From Lachnospiraceae bacterium (GTDB taxonomy: Bacteria > Bacillota > Clostridia > Lachnospirales > Lachnospiraceae): a stretch of DNA of 33,397 nt. Within the stretch, counting starts at the first letter, position 1; every line of letters begins with the position of its first letter. Position numbers and translations under genes: made by a program. The notes beneath the pieces were generated by a model, which worked only from the letters and a program-made list of their open reading frames with translations, ran no database searches and was not told the DNA's origin. The DNA is taken from NCBI GenBank assembly GCA_022510545.1, contig JAFLTG010000028.1:1-33397 (forward strand), given 5' to 3'. Shown piece by piece: positions 25,240 through 32,328 of the stretch.

Positions 25240-26160
25240 GTGAGGAATTCATCTTGGAAAAGTCCGCTGATGCTGTTTCTGACAGCAGTCATTTGGGGTA
25301 TTGCTTTTGTTGCACAAAGTGTTGGAACTGAATATGTCGGAGCGTTTACGTTTAACTTTATACGTTGTATCATTGGTGGTTTTGTGCTTATCCCCTGCAT
25401 TTTTTTACTGGACAAATTGAAGGAGGGGAAAAAAAGCGGGGATACTCTTGTGTCCGGCAGTACGGCAGAAGGGGAGAATACACGGCGTTTATTGCTCATC
25501 GGTGGGTTTTGCTGTGGAGTGATACTGTTTGTGGCAAGTAATCTGCAACAGCTTGGCATCCAATACACAGGTGCCGGCAAGGCTGGTTTTATTACGGCGA
25601 TGTACATTGTTCTGGTTCCTATAATGGGGATTTTTTTAAAGAAAACGATAGGAATTAATATCTGGATCAGTGTGCTTCTGGCAGTGGCAGGGCTCTATCT
25701 TTTATGTATCACGGAAGGGTTTTCTATTGGCCGCGGTGATATTTTGGAACTACTATGTGCCCTTGTTTTTTCAATACATATCCTTGTGATTGATTATTTT
25801 TCTCCAAAAGTGGACGGAGTAAAGATGTCATGTATACAGTTTTTTGTCTGTGGGATATTATCCGGTATTTGTATGTTGATTTGGGAAGAGCCGGTTCTTT
25901 ATGCAATTATGCAGGCATGGCTGCCGATTCTGTATGCCGGGGTTATGTCCTGTGGAGTGGCTTATACATTACAGATTTTGGGGCAGAAGGGAATGAATCC
26001 GACGGTTGCATCCTTAATCTTAAGTCTGGAGTCGGTTGTTTCGGTAATTGCAGGCTGGCTTTTGATTGGGCAGAATCTGAGCAGGCGGGAGTTAGCGGGC
26101 TGTGGGCTGATGTTTGTGGCGATAGTTTTGGCGCAGCTTCCGCAGAAGGAGAAGGGGTAA
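25240..26160 (+). CDS. EamA/DMT superfamily transporter
   Basis: A 306-residue membrane protein with about ten hydrophobic segments in two EamA halves. The first half begins LFLTAVIWGIAFVAQSVGTEYVGAFTFNFIRCIIGG; the second contains LELLCALVFSIHILVIDYFSPKVDG and the conserved ending TVASLILSLESVVSVIAGWLLIGQNLSRRELAGCGLMFVAIVL read as two helices around a short loop. Family members export or import amino acids, nucleosides or other metabolites; the substrate is unknown. GTG at 25240 is the start, with TGAGGAG eight bases upstream. The stop is 1 base from the convergent SGNH gene's stop. A hydrophilic loop (about 60-85, KLKEGKKSGDTLVSG) is longer than usual. Confidence 0.88.
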   Translation: MRNSSWKSPLMLFLTAVIWGIAFVAQSVGTEYVGAFTFNFIRCIIGGFVLIPCIFLLDKLKEGKKSGDTLVSGSTAEGENTRRLLLIGGFCCGVILFVASNLQQLGIQYTGAGKAGFITAMYIVLVPIMGIFLKKTIGINIWISVLLAVAGLYLLCITEGFSIGRGDILELLCALVFSIHILVIDYFSPKVDGVKMSCIQFFVCGILSGICMLIWEEPVLYAIMQAWLPILYAGVMSCGVAYTLQILGQKGMNPTVASLILSLESVVSVIAGWLLIGQNLSRRELAGCGLMFVAIVLAQLPQKEKG

Positions 26161-26161
26161 G

Positions 26162-27493
26162 CTATTTGTAGTAGAAAGTGGCATCATTTGTAATATTTTC
26201 TCCATTTATATCCGTAGCCACATAGATGTGTACATATCCGCTTTCACCGGCAGGAAGAACAAATGTTGTCTCTTCTGAAAAAGGGCAGTATTCCACATAT
26301 TCTTCTTCATTTTCATTTCTTTTGGTAACTTTAAAGTACAGTGGCCCGGTCATATTATGTACCGGAATAATACTGGCTTCAATTTCACCGGCTTCATTCT
26401 TTGGCATCAGGCAGATTACTCCAAATACAGTTTTTTCTTCCTCTGCCATTTTTTGGTCATAACTGTCCCAGAACACAGTATCTGTTTCTTCATTTCCGCC
26501 AAACAAAGAGGCAAATGCCTGGGTAAATATTGTTGCTCCTTTGCCATTTAAATGATGTCCGTCTACCATAAAACAAGAGTCGTCCAAATCCAAAAATGAA
26601 CTGCGGCTAAGACCAAAATCATAGTAGGGTACATTTTTACCTTCCAGAAATTCATTCATCTGAGATATATAGCTGTCATAATTTCCTATTGCCTGAAGCT
26701 GAAAGTCCGAAATTGGTGAAGAGTAAAAAACAAGCTCAATATCTTCTTTCTTGCAAAAATCTATTATTTTATTTAAATATTTCTGATTGTATTCTGAAAT
26801 TGCTTCTTCAGATATTGAAGTAATTGACCTGTTTGAAGAAAAAGTTCCCGGTTTTACCTCTTCATAATTTCTGACAAATCCCTTTCCGGCATATTCCTCG
26901 TTTTCCGCCCTTACATATTCGAAATTTCGATAAGATGCAGTGCTTTTCTTGTGAACTAAATCCAGAATTTCTGATGGTGAGAACAGCTTCTGCCAGTTTC
27001 GCCTGCCTAAAATCAAGCCATGAGCCAGATAATCCTTGCCGCCGCTGTCCCAAATATAAAGAAGGCGATTGGGAGAGAATTTCATATAGTCCGAGACGAT
27101 ATAAGTGGCTGTAGGTGAGTGATATTCCGTGTTTTGCCCCTGTATTAAATAGTATACTTCCATATATACTTTGGAAATATGTCTTTTTTTCGCAGCTTCC
27201 TTCAATAGATAGTAACTGTCCACCGGATTTTGAGAGGATGTGCCGGCATTAAAGGTATTAATTCCCCAGATTTCATCTGTCAAAGCTGTGTCAATGGAAC
27301 GATAACTGTGAGAAGAACCCAGAAAGAGAGCATCTATCTGTTTTTGCTCATATAATTCATGCATTGAGATTCTTGTATATGAATTTATATCATCTGTCAG
27401 AATATAATGCAATGCTTCGTTCACACAGACCATAGCTAAAATGAAAAGTATAAACGCCCCTATTCTTTTTACATATAAACGAAATCGCTCCAT
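26162..27493 (-). CDS. SGNH/DltD-like partner of MBOAT acyltransferase
   Basis: A 443-residue protein with one N-terminal membrane anchor (about 10-30) and an extracytoplasmic SGNH-hydrolase-like domain. The nucleophile block is FLGSSHSYRSID (Ser60/61, His62) and the catalytic dyad block is MVDGHHLNGKGA with Asp311-x-x-His314. FNAGTSSQNP resembles the second SGNH block. Proteins of this layout (DltD, PatB, AlgX/AlgJ-like) finish O-acylation begun by a neighbouring MBOAT. After residue 345 there is a small beta-rich C-terminal domain of unknown role. The gene starts 8 bases after the MBOAT gene on the same strand, which supports the pairing. The acylated polymer is not identifiable here; peptidoglycan or a surface polysaccharide are options. 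Confidence 0.8.
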   Translation of the reverse strand: MERFRLYVKRIGAFILFILAMVCVNEALHYILTDDINSYTRISMHELYEQKQIDALFLGSSHSYRSIDTALTDEIWGINTFNAGTSSQNPVDSYYLLKEAAKKRHISKVYMEVYYLIQGQNTEYHSPTATYIVSDYMKFSPNRLLYIWDSGGKDYLAHGLILGRRNWQKLFSPSEILDLVHKKSTASYRNFEYVRAENEEYAGKGFVRNYEEVKPGTFSSNRSITSISEEAISEYNQKYLNKIIDFCKKEDIELVFYSSPISDFQLQAIGNYDSYISQMNEFLEGKNVPYYDFGLSRSSFLDLDDSCFMVDGHHLNGKGATIFTQAFASLFGGNEETDTVFWDSYDQKMAEEEKTVFGVICLMPKNEAGEIEASIIPVHNMTGPLYFKVTKRNENEEEYVEYCPFSEETTFVLPAGESGYVHIYVATDINGENITNDATFYYK

Positions 27494-27501
27494 AAAGTCT
27501 C

Positions 27502-28977
27502 CTAAAATTGAAAATAAATAAATTGACTTGCATCATACTGATAGCCATATATACCAAATAAAAGAATCGACCACACTATACAAAGATATATAAAGCCTCG
27601 AAAGAAGACATTTCTTTTATATAATTCACGGCGCAGTCTGATTCCCCTTTCATGCATTATATCTATCATAAAGAGAATAAATAATGCGGCAATCAGTACA
27701 ATCCAATCGGCATATCCTAAACCCATTGCTTCAAATGTCTGCAGCCGCTTGTATCTAAGCATCTGGGCAAAATATCCGAAGGCCTGTCCTATTGTTTCGG
27801 CGCGGAAGAAAACCCATAATACTGTGACAATGCCAAATGTAATACCTGTTTTAAATATCCGCACCAATATTCCGAGGGCAGCATTACGCTCTTTCTTAAT
27901 ATTTCCCAATATATTTCCCAATATCTGTGCACATCCGTGCAAAGCTCCCCAGATAACGTATGTCCATGCGGCCCCATGCCACAATCCGCTGCACAAAAAG
28001 ACTATCAGAATGTTTCTGTTTTGTTTTAACTTACCTTTGCGATTTCCGCCCAGTGGGATATATAGATAATCCGTAAACCAGGTAGTGAGGGAAATATGCC
28101 ATCTTCGCCAGAAATCCTTGATATTTTCCGCCAGATATGGCTGCCTGAAGTTGTCCATCAGCTGTATTCCCATGACCTGTGCCGCACCCTTGGCAATATT
28201 GCTGTATCCGCCGAAATCGCAATAAATCTGAAAGGAAAAAAGAAGTGCGGCAGTGACTAACTCCACACATCCATATGAATGATAATTATCATAAACCTGA
28301 TTGACTACAATTGCTATCCTGTCCGCAATGACAATTTTTTGGAAAAGGCCCCACGTCATGAGCAGCACACCGTCACGAACACGCTCATAATTAAGGAGTT
28401 TCAACTTATCCATACCTTCAATCTGGACAAGGAGATTTTTGGAACGCTCAATAGGACCTGCAACTAACTGTGGAAAAAATGAAACAAACAGGGCATATTT
28501 TGCAAAGTTTTTTTCCACTTCCACCTGCTGTCTGTAGATATCCATTGTGTAGCTCAAAGCCTGAAAAATATAAAAAGAAATACCTACGGGAAGTATTATA
28601 TCAAAAGCCGGTTCATAAGTTTTGAGATTGAATGCTTTTAAAACAAAATTTATATTGTCTGTTACAAAGTAAAAATATTTATAAAAAAACAGGATGGAAA
28701 GATTTAAGATGAAACTGACTGCAACGCAAAGCTTACGTAAAGATGTCTTCTTGCTTTCGTTCAAGTCTATCACGGATAATTTCCACAGCGCAAGACCTCC
28801 AAGCCATGTAACAGCCGTGGAAAACAGAAGTAATAGAGCATAAGAAGCATTCCAGCACATGTAAAAATAATAGCTCGCTGCCAAAAGCCATAAATAGCGA
28901 GATTTGGCCGGTATCGCAAAATAAACGAGCACTACGATTGGAAAAAATATGAGAAACTGGAATGAATTAAACAGCAT
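27502..28977 (-). CDS. MBOAT family O-acyltransferase (AlgI/DltB/PatA-like)
   Basis: A 491-residue polytopic membrane protein with about 10-12 hydrophobic segments. It starts MLFNSFQFLIFFPIVVL, a hallmark of the AlgI group. Conserved parts are LPVGISFYIFQALSYTMD (about 129-146), FPQLVAGPIERS (about 168-179), FWRRWHISLTTWFTDYLYIPLGGNRKG (about 289-315, His294) and CSGLWHGAAWTYVIWGALHG (about 329-348), with the putative catalytic His334. It moves an acyl group, usually acetyl, across the membrane for transfer to an extracellular polymer by the SGNH partner encoded 8 bases downstream. A strong promoter drives the pair, divergent from the fructosamine-kinase-like gene. No polymer-synthesis genes are adjacent. 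Confidence 0.93.
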   Translation of the reverse strand: MLFNSFQFLIFFPIVVLVYFAIPAKSRYLWLLAASYYFYMCWNASYALLLLFSTAVTWLGGLALWKLSVIDLNESKKTSLRKLCVAVSFILNLSILFFYKYFYFVTDNINFVLKAFNLKTYEPAFDIILPVGISFYIFQALSYTMDIYRQQVEVEKNFAKYALFVSFFPQLVAGPIERSKNLLVQIEGMDKLKLLNYERVRDGVLLMTWGLFQKIVIADRIAIVVNQVYDNYHSYGCVELVTAALLFSFQIYCDFGGYSNIAKGAAQVMGIQLMDNFRQPYLAENIKDFWRRWHISLTTWFTDYLYIPLGGNRKGKLKQNRNILIVFLCSGLWHGAAWTYVIWGALHGCAQILGNILGNIKKERNAALGILVRIFKTGITFGIVTVLWVFFRAETIGQAFGYFAQMLRYKRLQTFEAMGLGYADWIVLIAALFILFMIDIMHERGIRLRRELYKRNVFFRGFIYLCIVWSILLFGIYGYQYDASQFIYFQF

Positions 28978-29025
28978 GATACGTCACCACATGTGCAACC
29001 CTTCTCATTAGTTTCATTGCACCAT

Positions 29026-29054
29026 ATTATACCCTAATATAGTATGCTTCGCAA
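29026..29054 (-). promoter_or_regulatory. Promoter of the MBOAT-SGNH pair
   Basis: On the minus strand, TTGCGA (29054-29049), a 17-base spacer and a perfect TATAAT (29031-29026), about 49 bases before the start codon. Confidence 0.65.
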
Positions 29055-29109
29055 GTTTTTTAATACGCTGTTTGTGCAAAATATAGGATACGTACGGCAT
29101 AGAGAGATT

Positions 29110-29138
29110 TTGACCGCACATATTTATTATGGTAAAAT
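29110..29138 (+). promoter_or_regulatory. Promoter of the fructosamine-kinase-like gene
   Basis: TTGACC (29110-29115), a 17-base spacer and TAAAAT (29133-29138) with TG at the extended -10 position (29130-29131), about 56 bases before the ATG. Confidence 0.65.
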
Positions 29139-29194
29139 ATACTATATTTTATATTGAAAATATTAAACTGATGCGAAAGAGAGGTTGACATAAC

Positions 29195-30109
29195 ATGCCT
29201 TTCCCGGTACCAAAGCATTTCACCTCAATGGAAGATGCTATCATTACACTTTTTGGAAGTGGAATCAAAATTACACATACCGACAGGATTTCCGGCGGTG
29301 ACATCAATGATGCATACGGATTGACGTTAACTGATGGAACACATATTTTTATGAAGTCCAATTCTAAGGAAAATGCTTCATTTTTTACTGCGGAAGCAAT
29401 GGGACTGAGTGCTATTGCACAGACTAAAGCCATAGGAACGCCTGATATTATCTGTACTGGTACCGATGAAGGCAGGTTTGGCGGTTCTTTTTTGCTTATG
29501 GAATTTATTGAAAGCAAGGGACATATCTCCAATTATTGGGAGACTTTCGCCTATCAGTTGGCGGCAATGCACAAGTCTCCGACGGAAGATTTCGTTGACG
29601 GGGGAAAATACGGTTTTGTCTGCGACAACTATATTGGTGCGCGAAGACAGATAAATACTGTCAATGAAAGTTGGACGGCCTTCTTTCGCGATTGTCGCCT
29701 GAAACCTCAGTTTAAAGCAGCTGCCGCATACTTTGATTCTTCAGATTTAAAAAAGATATTGAAACTGCTTGACCATATTGACAATGTTCTTGTGGAACCG
29801 GAGCAGCCCTCTTTATTGCATGGCGATTTATGGTCCGGTAATTTCATCACGGGAAATGACGGCAAAGCCTGGCTTATTGATCCGGCGGTTTATGTGGGAC
29901 ATGCAGAAGCGGACATTGCCATGACAGAGCTTTTTGGCGGATTTTCACAGGCATTTTATGCTGCCTATGAGGAAACCGGTCTCTTGCAGCCCGAATATAG
30001 CAGCCGCCGGGACCTGTACAATTTATATCATCTTTTAAATCATCTTAATATGTTTGGACGCTCGTACCTTTCATCCGTGAAACGTATTGTGGATAAATAT
30101 GCGAAATGA
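29195..30109 (+). CDS. Fructosamine kinase family protein
   Basis: A 304-residue protein-kinase-like small-molecule kinase. Members phosphorylate ketosamines on glycated proteins or amino acids (fructosamine- or ribulosamine-3-kinase), but substrates of bacterial members vary. The catalytic loop is LLHGDLWSGNF (about 206-216, with Asp and Asn), and the metal-binding DPAVYVGHAEADIAM follows (about 229-243), both typical of the family. The N-terminal nucleotide-binding lobe has SGGDINDAYGLTL and a probable ATP-binding Lys in FMKSNSKE. GAGAGG precedes the ATG. It has its own promoter and no neighbour that clarifies the substrate. Confidence 0.9.
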   Translation: MPFPVPKHFTSMEDAIITLFGSGIKITHTDRISGGDINDAYGLTLTDGTHIFMKSNSKENASFFTAEAMGLSAIAQTKAIGTPDIICTGTDEGRFGGSFLLMEFIESKGHISNYWETFAYQLAAMHKSPTEDFVDGGKYGFVCDNYIGARRQINTVNESWTAFFRDCRLKPQFKAAAAYFDSSDLKKILKLLDHIDNVLVEPEQPSLLHGDLWSGNFITGNDGKAWLIDPAVYVGHAEADIAMTELFGGFSQAFYAAYEETGLLQPEYSSRRDLYNLYHLLNHLNMFGRSYLSSVKRIVDKYAK

Positions 30110-30158
30110 CGTATTTAAAATGACAGATTTAAATTACATTAGTTATTTCAAAAAATGT

Positions 30159-30187
30159 TTGCATTTTGGAATTGGCAGGATTATACT
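30159..30187 (+). promoter_or_regulatory. Promoter of the 144-residue unknown gene
   Basis: TTGCAT (30159-30164), a 17-base spacer and TATACT (30182-30187), 27 bases before the ATG. A strong AAAGGAGG ribosome site follows at 30198-30205. Confidence 0.65.
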
Positions 30188-30214
30188 ATTGAATAGAAAA
30201 GGAGGAATGTTCTC

Positions 30215-30649
30215 ATGAGAATAGGCGGTATTGGTAATGTTTACCCTACTTATGTATATAATCCGAATACGGTAGATGCTTCCAGCATGAACAAGTTATC
30301 CAGAATTTCGGATAATGTGCTTGATAAAAAGGTAAATTACTCAGAGACTACTGCACAAGAGAATCAGAATCCATTGAAAAAGGGGGAGACCTTAGATTTT
30401 GAAGGAATTCTGGCAAAACAGATGCAGCAGAGTCAGAATCGTGCGGCAAAGATTATGCCAAACGGATTAGAGCCTGCAAAAGAGCAGGATAATACTGAGG
30501 AAGTTAAGACACAGACATCTCAGGTTAAGTCATTATCAGAGAATACTAATGTAAATCAGAATGCCGAGAATGCTGCAACCGAAAACAATTCCAATGTAAC
30601 ACAGATGCAGAGAGCGATTCAGGCATATGAGATGTTTATGACAGCATAG
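30215..30649 (+). CDS. Small hydrophilic protein of unknown function
   Basis: A 144-residue protein that I cannot assign to a named family. It begins MRIGGIGNVYPTYVYNPN, has no signal peptide or membrane segment, is rich in Asn, Gln, Glu and Lys, and ends in an amphipathic helix QMQRAIQAYEMFMTA. A second helix-prone stretch is EGILAKQMQQSQNRAAKIM (about 68-86), and the Gln/Asn/Glu-rich middle is probably disordered. It has a good promoter, a very strong ribosome site and originally a strong terminator, so it is probably well expressed as a single gene. The IS now splits that terminator. The layout (ordered ends, disordered centre) fits a small binding or secretion-related protein, but no function is claimed. 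Confidence 0.75.
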   Translation: MRIGGIGNVYPTYVYNPNTVDASSMNKLSRISDNVLDKKVNYSETTAQENQNPLKKGETLDFEGILAKQMQQSQNRAAKIMPNGLEPAKEQDNTEEVKTQTSQVKSLSENTNVNQNAENAATENNSNVTQMQRAIQAYEMFMTA

Positions 30650-30722
30650 TAGGTACTTAAGAGCATTACATAAATCAGTTTGTAAGTGAAATTTAAAGAG
30701 GGCAGTTCCGGAAGTCGTTATT

Positions 30723-30747
30723 TGATATGCTCCCCTTGGAGTAGACA
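30723..30747 (+). repeat. IS left terminal inverted repeat
   Basis: Starts TGATATGCTCCCC and ends GTAGACA; it matches the reverse complement of 32242-32266 at 20 of 25 positions. Its inner part also pairs with the transposase ribosome site. Confidence 0.85.
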
Positions 30748-30787
30748 TTGGAAATAATAAAAATGTCTATTTCAAGGAGGAGCATAT
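30725..30787 (+). promoter_or_regulatory. Hairpin sequestering the transposase ribosome site
   Basis: ATATGCTCC (30725-30733) pairs with GGAGCATAT (30779-30787); 30734-30749 pairs with 30762-30777 (with two G-U pairs), leaving A30778 bulged. The total is about 25 bp with a 12-base loop. The AAGGAGG ribosome site (30774-30780) lies inside the stem, so RNA entering from outside the IS would be poorly translated. Confidence 0.75.
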
Positions 30788-30790
30788 TTT

Positions 30791-32191
30791 ATGTCTAAGA
30801 AGCCAAGAAGACTAACACAAGAAGAGAAACTATGGGCAGTAAAGGAGTATCTGGATGGAAAAGGCAGTACCTATTCAATAGCCGATAAATATGGTGTTAC
30901 AGATACGACAATCCGTAGATGGCTGGATCAGTATAAGGTGGAGGGAGACATGGCATTCCAAAAATCATCTTTACCGGCATCCATATCCCCTACAGACAAG
31001 CTCTGTGCAGTCCATGACTATCTGGAAGGGAGGGCAACCTTACGGGAACTGACACTAAAGTATGGTGCAGGCAGTACCAGTATCCGCAAATGGATTGCAA
31101 AATATCAATCCGGTGGGGATGCTGCACTACTGCCAGTTCATACAAAAAAGCACTACAGCAGATCGTTCAAGCACAAAGTCATACAGGCATATCTTTCAGG
31201 GGAAGGCAGTTATTACGATCTGGCTGTCCGTTTTAAAATCCCATCCTTCGAGACTGTACGGAAATGGGTTTTGCAGTATAATGATTGCGGGGGCATAAAA
31301 GGCTCTGAAACAGGAGGTACTGCAATCATGACAAAAGGACGCAAAACAACTTTTGATGAAAAGACAGAGATCGTTTCTTTCTGTATAGAAAACAATAATG
31401 ATTATCAACTGACTGCTGAAACATATAAGGTGTCTTACCAGCAGGTCTATTCCTGGGTAAGAAAATATAAATCCCATGGCGCAAAAGCTTTAGAGGACCG
31501 CCGGGGGCGGACAAAACCAGAAGCAGAAATGACAGAGCTGGAAAGGCTGCGTGCTGAAAACCGGCTTTTAAAAGCCCAGAACAGACAGATAAAGTCCAGC
31601 CTAAAACATCGTTATGACGGATGCACCAGACCATCCAGAAATCCTGCATTCATTGCTGGGAATGTTTTAAACAGGGATTTTCATGCAGAACATTTCAACG
31701 AGAAATGGGTTACTGATGTCACGGAATTCAAGTATGGGGTATCTTTTGACCATATACATAAGCTTTACCTGAGTGTGATCTTAGATTTGTGTGACCGCAG
31801 ACCTGTTGCTTATGTGATAGGGGACCATAATAATAATCAGCTTGTATTTGACACATTCGATGCTGCTGTCACTGCCAATCCGGATGCACATCCCATCTTC
31901 CACAGCGACAGAGGATACCAGTATACCTCACGGGTGTTCCATCAGAAGCTGGAAGATGCAGGTATGATCCAGAGCATGTCGCGTGTGGCGCATTGCACGG
32001 ATAATGGACCAATGGAAGGGTTCTGGGGGATTTTAAAACGAGAGATGTATTACAGGCAAAAATACCATACAAAGGAAGAACTGGTCCAAGCGATCAGAGA
32101 ATATATGCTGTACTACACAAATGACCGTCCACAACGTGGACTGGGAGTATTGACTCCAATGGAATTTCACCAGAAACTGCTGGCAGCATAA
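30791..32191 (+). CDS. IS3-family transposase, single-frame with four N-terminal HTH units
   Basis: A 466-residue DDE transposase. Four successive helix-turn-helix repeats are visible at about 8-56, 66-113, 121-168 and 185-235, each with a (Y/F)-x-(V/I)-x-x-x-x-(I/V)-(R/Y)-x-W-(L/I/V) core. Next comes a leucine-zipper helix (ELERLRAENRLLKAQNRQIK, about 250-270). The catalytic core has Asp in KWVTDVTEFK, Asp in FHSDRGYQYTS and Glu in DNGPMEGFWGILKREMYY, all intact. Typical IS3 elements split this into orfA and orfB joined by -1 frameshifting; here it is one continuous frame, and only about 40 residues separate the zipper from the core, so the usual OrfB helix-turn-helix region seems absent. 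The AAGGAGG ribosome site 10 bases upstream is in a hairpin. Confidence 0.92.
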   Translation: MSKKPRRLTQEEKLWAVKEYLDGKGSTYSIADKYGVTDTTIRRWLDQYKVEGDMAFQKSSLPASISPTDKLCAVHDYLEGRATLRELTLKYGAGSTSIRKWIAKYQSGGDAALLPVHTKKHYSRSFKHKVIQAYLSGEGSYYDLAVRFKIPSFETVRKWVLQYNDCGGIKGSETGGTAIMTKGRKTTFDEKTEIVSFCIENNNDYQLTAETYKVSYQQVYSWVRKYKSHGAKALEDRRGRTKPEAEMTELERLRAENRLLKAQNRQIKSSLKHRYDGCTRPSRNPAFIAGNVLNRDFHAEHFNEKWVTDVTEFKYGVSFDHIHKLYLSVILDLCDRRPVAYVIGDHNNNQLVFDTFDAAVTANPDAHPIFHSDRGYQYTSRVFHQKLEDAGMIQSMSRVAHCTDNGPMEGFWGILKREMYYRQKYHTKEELVQAIREYMLYYTNDRPQRGLGVLTPMEFHQKLLAA

Positions 32192-32194
32192 AAA

Positions 32195-32237
32195 TGTTGC
32201 CCAGCCTGCACTGGGCAACACAAAAATTTTTATTTTT
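32195..32237 (+). terminator. IS internal terminator after the transposase
   Basis: TGTTGCCCAG (32195-32204), loop CCTGCA, CTGGGCAACA (32211-32220): a perfect 10-bp stem starting 4 bases after the stop codon. The T runs begin six bases further on (32227-32237). Confidence 0.65.
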
Positions 32238-32241
32238 CAAT

Positions 32242-32266
32242 TGTCTACTTGACGGGGAGCACACCA
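32242..32266 (-). repeat. IS right terminal inverted repeat
   Basis: Read on the minus strand it starts TGGTGTGCTCCCC and ends GTAGACA, matching the left repeat at 20 of 25 positions. The CA end at 32265-32266 abuts the ATT duplication. Confidence 0.85.
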
Positions 32267-32328
32267 ATTGACTTTGGGAATGCCCTCTTTTTGTATATTG
32301 CAATCGACTAAATGACAGTTATAAAGTT

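Larger units (their letters stand above)
30723..32266 (+). mobile_element. Complete IS3-family insertion sequence (1544 bp)
   Basis: The element begins TG and ends CA, has 25-bp imperfect terminal inverted repeats (20 of 25 match) and is flanked by a 3-bp direct repeat ATT (30720-30722 and 32267-32269), the usual IS3-family duplication. It encodes one intact DDE transposase. The boundaries are independently supported because removing the element and one ATT copy rebuilds a terminator hairpin. The ends match well and the frame is intact, so the insertion looks recent and the element may be active. Confidence 0.88.
30695..32290 (+). terminator. Ancestral intrinsic terminator split by the IS
   Basis: Left half at 30695-30722 and right half at 32267-32290. 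With the IS and one ATT copy removed, AAAGAGGGCA (30695-30704) pairs with TGCCCTCTTT (32281-32290), TTCC (30706-30709) with GGAA (32277-32280), and AAGTC (30712-30716) with GACTT (32270-32274). The loop is GTTATT and a T run follows. In the present sequence the halves lie about 1.57 kb apart and can no longer work together efficiently. Confidence 0.8.

Noticed and set aside
30728-32261. Shorter IS boundaries TGCTCCCC...GGGGAGCA
   Set aside because: These ends have no flanking duplication, whereas 30723-32266 has ATT on both sides and restores the terminator hairpin.
32254-32263. GGGGAGCACA at the IS right end resembles the start of the nearby TPP aptamer
   Set aside because: No CTGAGA, ACCC or CCGG blocks follow; it is part of the terminal inverted repeat and the match is chance.
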